Of a stretch of 64,000 nucleotides of DNA, positions 60,541 through 64,000 are shown piece by piece. Each line of letters begins with the position of its first letter. Within the stretch, counting starts at the first letter, position 1. The stretch is taken from the NCBI RefSeq assembly GCF_019720915.1, contig NZ_JAHKSI010000005.1, positions 1 to 64,000 on the forward strand, in the 5' to 3' direction. Source of the DNA: Alkalihalobacillus sp. TS-13 (GTDB lineage Bacteria; Bacillota; Bacilli; Bacillales; Fictibacillaceae). Under the pieces are notes generated by a model. The model saw only the letters and a list, made by a program, of their open reading frames with translations, searched no databases and had not been told where the DNA came from. The translations under genes were made by a program, and so were the position numbers.

Positions 60541-60602
60541 CAACAAAGCTCGCCACGCTCAAGTGGTCGTCAACCAGCCTTAATCCTTTTATCGGATTAG
60601 AA

Positions 60603-60631
60603 AAACGGCATCTTGAATAGATGCCGCCTTC
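60603..60631 (-). terminator. Terminator after yhzD
   Basis: On the minus strand CGGCATCT/AGATGCCG followed by TTTTTCT. Confidence 0.87.
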
Positions 60632-60638
60632 GTATTTG

Positions 60639-60824
60639 TCATCGATGGAATAAGACGAGTTCTCCAGAAGGGGAGGTCACTCGGCTTGTATGGTTTTCAT
60701 AATCATTGTCTGCCAGTATATCTTGCCCGATCTTTTTAGCTTCATTGTTGTCAGCTGCTTCAAAGGATTCTTCGTAAATCTTTTCACCCTTGTTATCAAA
60801 AACGGTTATGATGTACATTTTCAT
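60639..60824 (-). CDS. yhzD: YhzD-like small protein
   Basis: A 61-residue protein matching the YhzD family in length and pattern: YIITVFDNKGEKIYEESFEA then NNEAKKIGQDIL and TSPSGELVLFHR. No function is known. AGGAGGT lies about 13 nt before the first ATG. In B. subtilis yhzD is also near the yha genes. Confidence 0.88.
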   Translation of the reverse strand: MKMYIITVFDNKGEKIYEESFEAADNNEAKKIGQDILADNDYENHTSRVTSPSGELVLFHR

Positions 60825-60964
60825 GTGGATGTCCCAACCTCCTTTTCCTGCTTATATTCTAGGTAATTTCCGAATCTCCTTCTTGTTAATTATTTGGCAA
60901 ACCCGTAAAAACGATGAAACTTTTTTACCGGGCAACCGTTATATAGGTGAGGGGGAATGAAACC

Positions 60965-61864
60965 GTGAGTTTACATATTGAAAACGTAACGAAAAATTTC
61001 GGCGGATTCACCGCTGTTGATAATGTCTCATTTCATATACCTGAACATCAAATATTCGGCTTATTAGGGGCGAATGGTGCAGGAAAAACGACAACATTCA
61101 GAATGGTGATCGGATTATTGACACCAACAGCTGGGGAAATCAAATGGAATGATCAAACATTGTCCCAAAAGGATTCACATTTGATCGGTTATCTGCCGGA
61201 AGAACGAGGACTTTATCCAAGTCTGAAAGTTTCCGACCAATTACTCTATTTGGGCCGTCTGAAAGGGATGAAGAAATCCGAAATCGTGCAGCAAATGAAA
61301 AAGTGGCTAGAACGCTTCAAGGTGCCTGAATATGAAAATAAAAAAGTTGAAGAGCTATCGAAGGGTAATCAACAAAAGATCCAGTTCATAGCTGCTGTAC
61401 TCCACAAGCCGAAAATTCTGATCCTCGATGAACCGTTCAGTGGACTTGATCCGGTGAATGTCGAGATGTTGAAGGAAGCTGTCCTTGAGTTGAAAAAGGA
61501 AGGGACGACGATTGTGTTTTCAAGCCATCGGATGGAGCATGTAGAGGAGCTGTGTAAACATCTATGCATCCTTCATAAAGGAAGTCCGGTCGTGCATGGG
61601 TCATTGAAAGAAGTGAAACGATCTTTCGGTAAAAAGAATGTGACTGTCTATGCTGACTTTGATCTAAGTTATCTTAAGGATATTCCAGGTGTTGTCCGAT
61701 ATAAGCAGGTGACAGAAGGTGTACATCTCCAGGTCGAAAATGAAGATATTTCACAAAAGATCTTCGATAGTATCAATAGTAAAGGATTCGTCCGTAAATT
61801 CGAGTTGGAGGAACCATCGTTGAATGACATCTTTATCGAAAAAGTAGGTGCTTCTTATGAATAA
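60965..61864 (+). CDS. yhaQ: ABC exporter ATPase YhaQ
   Basis: ATPase of an ABC-2 type exporter, related to the NatA sodium exporter. The 299-residue protein has Walker A GANGAGKTT, the Q-loop region GYLPEERGLYP, signature LSKGNQQK and Walker B ILILDEPFSGLDP, with the C-terminal domain to 299. GTG at 60965 follows GAGGGGG at 9 nt and gives the length of B. subtilis YhaQ. The stop overlaps the start of yhaP (tatgaataa). Confidence 0.92.
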   Translation: MSLHIENVTKNFGGFTAVDNVSFHIPEHQIFGLLGANGAGKTTTFRMVIGLLTPTAGEIKWNDQTLSQKDSHLIGYLPEERGLYPSLKVSDQLLYLGRLKGMKKSEIVQQMKKWLERFKVPEYENKKVEELSKGNQQKIQFIAAVLHKPKILILDEPFSGLDPVNVEMLKEAVLELKKEGTTIVFSSHRMEHVEELCKHLCILHKGSPVVHGSLKEVKRSFGKKNVTVYADFDLSYLKDIPGVVRYKQVTEGVHLQVENEDISQKIFDSINSKGFVRKFELEEPSLNDIFIEKVGASYE

Positions 61865-63128
61865 ACTTTGGATCGTGATGTTACATACGTATAAAACGAG
61901 AATACGATCGAAAGCGTTTATTTTGACAACAGTTGCTTCACTTTTGCTTATTCTAGGTCTTACGAACATGCAGACAATCGTCAATACGTTCAACGGCGAT
62001 GACGAAGACAAGAAGCAAGTGGCTGTTCTTGATGAGTCAGGCAGCTTTTATGAGTTATTGAAACAACAGGTTGACGCAACGTCTGATAATGTCGAGTTGA
62101 CAAAAATAAATCAGAGTGAGCAAGAAGCAGAAGAAAGTGTCATGGATGGGGGTTACGATGCACTTTTATACCTTGTAAAGAACGAAGAAGGTTTGCCAGA
62201 AGGGGTACTAAAGACAGCAACCGTCCCTGAGGCTGGGTGGATCAGTAATATCGAAAATAACCTTCAGCAGACGAAGGTGATGATTGCGACACAGCAGTTA
62301 GGTGTGGATCCTGCTGAATTGACCAGCTTGTATGAGCCTGTTTCATTTGAAAAAGCATCCTTGGCAGAAGGGGCAAAAACCGAAGAAGAACTGAATCAAG
62401 CCCGATCAATCGTTTATGTGCTATTATTTGTTATCTATTTTGCGGTTATTTTCTATGGAAGCATGATTGCGACAGAAGTGGCTACCGAAAAATCATCAAG
62501 GGTGATGGAAATCCTGATTTCAAGCGTTACACCCGTCAAACAGATGTTTGGAAAGATATTCGGGATTGCGCTTTTAGGGATGACACAGTTTTTCCTGATC
62601 TTTCTGGTCGGATTCTTATCGATTAAATATGCACCTTCCGGTGGAGAGGAATCAACACAGTCTCCGGCGGATTTTACGTCCTTTATCCAAATCGACCAGC
62701 TTCCGATTTCTACAGTTGTCTATGCAATCATATTCTTCCTGTTAGGCTTCCTGTTATATGCTACACTCCTTGCGATGCTCGGTTCCTTGGTGAATAAGGT
62801 GGAAGAGGCTAACCAGGTGATTACACCGGTCATTCTTATTATTGTCGTCGCATTCATGGGTGCCATGTCAGGACTTGGGAACCCTGAAGCTGGCTTTGTT
62901 GCCGTTATGTCATATATCCCATTCTTCACACCGATGATCATGTTCTTAAGAGTAGGAATGCTCAATATCCCTGCATGGGAAGTTATGCTTGGTATTCTCA
63001 TCTTGATCGTCACAATAGGTGTTTTCGCAGTCATAGCTGCAAAGGTCTATCGTGGTGGTGTGCTCATGTATGGCAATGCAACCAGTTTTAAAAATTTCAA
63101 GAAAGCAATACAATTGACGAAAAAATAG
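61857..63128 (+). CDS. yhaP: ABC exporter permease YhaP
   Basis: A 423-residue ABC-2 type permease (NatB-like) with one N-terminal helix (about 16-38), a large extracellular domain (about 45-185) and five more helices in the C-terminal half. EVATEKSSRVMEILISSVTP is the conserved cytoplasmic loop. Translationally coupled to yhaQ (8-nt overlap). Substrate unknown; NatAB relatives export sodium. Confidence 0.91.
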   Translation: MNKLWIVMLHTYKTRIRSKAFILTTVASLLLILGLTNMQTIVNTFNGDDEDKKQVAVLDESGSFYELLKQQVDATSDNVELTKINQSEQEAEESVMDGGYDALLYLVKNEEGLPEGVLKTATVPEAGWISNIENNLQQTKVMIATQQLGVDPAELTSLYEPVSFEKASLAEGAKTEEELNQARSIVYVLLFVIYFAVIFYGSMIATEVATEKSSRVMEILISSVTPVKQMFGKIFGIALLGMTQFFLIFLVGFLSIKYAPSGGEESTQSPADFTSFIQIDQLPISTVVYAIIFFLLGFLLYATLLAMLGSLVNKVEEANQVITPVILIIVVAFMGAMSGLGNPEAGFVAVMSYIPFFTPMIMFLRVGMLNIPAWEVMLGILILIVTIGVFAVIAAKVYRGGVLMYGNATSFKNFKKAIQLTKK

Positions 63129-63137
63129 AAACATCCA

Positions 63138-63176
63138 AAGGCTCTATCGCTTCATCGGTGATAGGGTCTTTTTTAT
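63138..63176 (+). terminator. Terminator after yhaP
   Basis: AAAGGCTCTATC/GATAGGGTCTTT with TTTT. Confidence 0.78.
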
Positions 63177-63253
63177 AGGCTGTTTTCTAAAAGTTTATTG
63201 CTATTGAATACGGTTTGTATTGATAAAGATTGTTTGGCAACCAGTGAGCAGAT

Positions 63254-63680
63254 GAAATATACGAGACTCCTATGGGAACAGCGTGCCAGGCGAGACCCCG
63301 CTCTCTTTAAAAGGACCTTCGACTATAATAATGAACTTCGACTAAATACCACCACGTCCTATGGTGAACGTCGAAGTCAGTACATCCTGTACAAGTACGT
63401 CCTGTGGTGAACGTCGAAGCCAGCATAAGGAAAGCTTCTAAGAATTCTCATCGCAGACACGAAAATGATTTCATTTTTGTGTTGAGATCCTGTGCAAGTG
63501 AGGAGGCTTGCGGATCTAGGGCTTATGTTATGGAAGTGATGTCTAGCTCAGCGACCAGTCACTTGGATCACTTCAAACTTCCTGCGGCGGCGACAGCCTC
63601 TTCGTCAGTTTTCCAGTGACCTATTTGACTAATCGGGTCGCTTCCGCTTTTCGTTTGCCCGTGGAAAGCGAGTATATTTC
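63254..63680 (+). repeat. Long modular intergenic element, copy 8
   Basis: Full-length copy (~427 bp) with two hairpin units. Ends GAAATATACGAGACTCC and GCGAGTATATTTC pair with each other; the same end type as copies at 9213 and 46097. About 115 bp before yhaO. Confidence 0.88.
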
Positions 63681-63797
63681 TTACGCTTCAACAACAATCT
63701 TTACACAAAGAGCCTTTCTATATCATCATATAACGAACAAACGCTCGTATGGATGTGGTAAAATAGCAATAAGGATCTCGCTTGGAGGAAGGATGAG

Positions 63798-64000
63798 ATG
63801 ACTATGCGGAAAATCAGATTCATACATACTGCAGATTTACATATCGATACACCATTCAAGGGTCTGGGGCACCTGCCTGAGCCCGTTTTCAATATCGTCA
63901 AAGATAGTACGTTCCGATCCTTTGAAAAACTAGTTACGCTTGCTATTGAAAATCAGGTCGATTTCCTCGTCATTTCAGGAGACCTGTATGATGGAGCAAA
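63798..64000 (+). CDS. yhaO: DNA repair exonuclease YhaO (partial)
   Basis: The first 67 codons of a metallophosphoesterase of the SbcD/Mre11 type, running out of the window. HTADLHIDTPF carries the Asp-x-His metal ligands and VDFLVISGDLYDGA the second metal motif. YhaO works with the SMC-like YhaN, expected next. ATG at 63798 follows GGAGG. The order yhaQ-yhaP-yhaO supports the call. Confidence 0.9.
   Translation, partial: MTMRKIRFIHTADLHIDTPFKGLGHLPEPVFNIVKDSTFRSFEKLVTLAIENQVDFLVISGDLYDGA

Noticed and set aside
63198-63410. ORF ending in YILYKYVLW, shared with 22059-22283
   Set aside because: Same reason: it reads through the repeat and starts in unrelated flanking DNA in each copy.

Overview
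The window reads as a chromosomal segment of an aerobic, endospore-forming member of the Bacillaceae (low-to-moderate GC Firmicutes). Sporulation genes (prkA, yhbH, spoVR, an alpha/beta-type SASP, YheC/D coat-type ATP-grasp proteins), AGGAGG-type ribosome binding sites, frequent TTG/GTG starts and a gene order resembling the Bacillus subtilis rrnD-trnD to yhaO region all point there. The species cannot be named from the sequence. Synteny statements are from memory of B. subtilis.

Layout. 1-2230: end of an rRNA operon (spacer and 5S rRNA) and a 16-gene tRNA cluster in the order of B. subtilis trnD, with a duplicated tRNA-Phe 5' fragment. 2330-12550: YqaE/Pmp3 peptide, B3/B4-domain protein, ABC-class ATPase, queG, ogt, YhbB-like amidase, trmL, a 30-aa membrane peptide, a YufK-like membrane protein and a class A PBP. 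12690-22045: prkA, signal peptidase, yhbH, secreted metallo-beta-lactamase-fold protein, ComFB-like protein, then yhcV/yhcW/yhcX-like genes with a VOC gene inserted. 22880-30500: pgcA, a 48-aa zinc-ribbon gene, ynfA, a YitT-family gene, the proline operon proC-proB-proA (minus strand) and an isochorismatase-fold hydrolase. 30570-43820: spoVR, a DUF2087-type regulator, a bmrBCD-like ABC exporter with an attenuator-like leader, an Atg22-type MFS protein, a zinc phospholipase C-type protein, psd, a Ktr/Trk potassium channel subunit and a SASP. 44160-54980: zinc-ribbon protein, amino-acid ABC transporter pair, msmX with a cre site, PucR-type regulator, three overlapping YheC/D genes and divergent yheB-yheA. 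55190-64000: AAC(3) acetyltransferase, Cof-type HAD phosphatase, aldehyde dehydrogenase, cytochrome c-551, NUDIX hydrolase, yhzD, yhaQ-yhaP and the start of yhaO.

The genes are ordinary; the intergenic DNA is not. Three kinds of repeat fill most gaps. First, a modular element of about 109, 222 or 370-430 bp, eight copies plus fragments, whose two ends vary together so that they stay complementary. Second, a 60-95 bp double-hairpin repeat with about eight copies. Third, blocks in which a short word repeats several times, in the clearest cases every ~20-23 bp with variable spacers; the word is different at each locus. One compact modular element lies inside the proline operon and its end abuts proA, whose start codon is unclear. 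The bmrCD-like exporter is preceded by a 28-codon leader ORF whose 3' end repeats the 3' arm of the following terminator, suggesting attenuation. One YheC/D gene contains an in-frame internal RBS and ATG that would give a 65-residue C-terminal protein.
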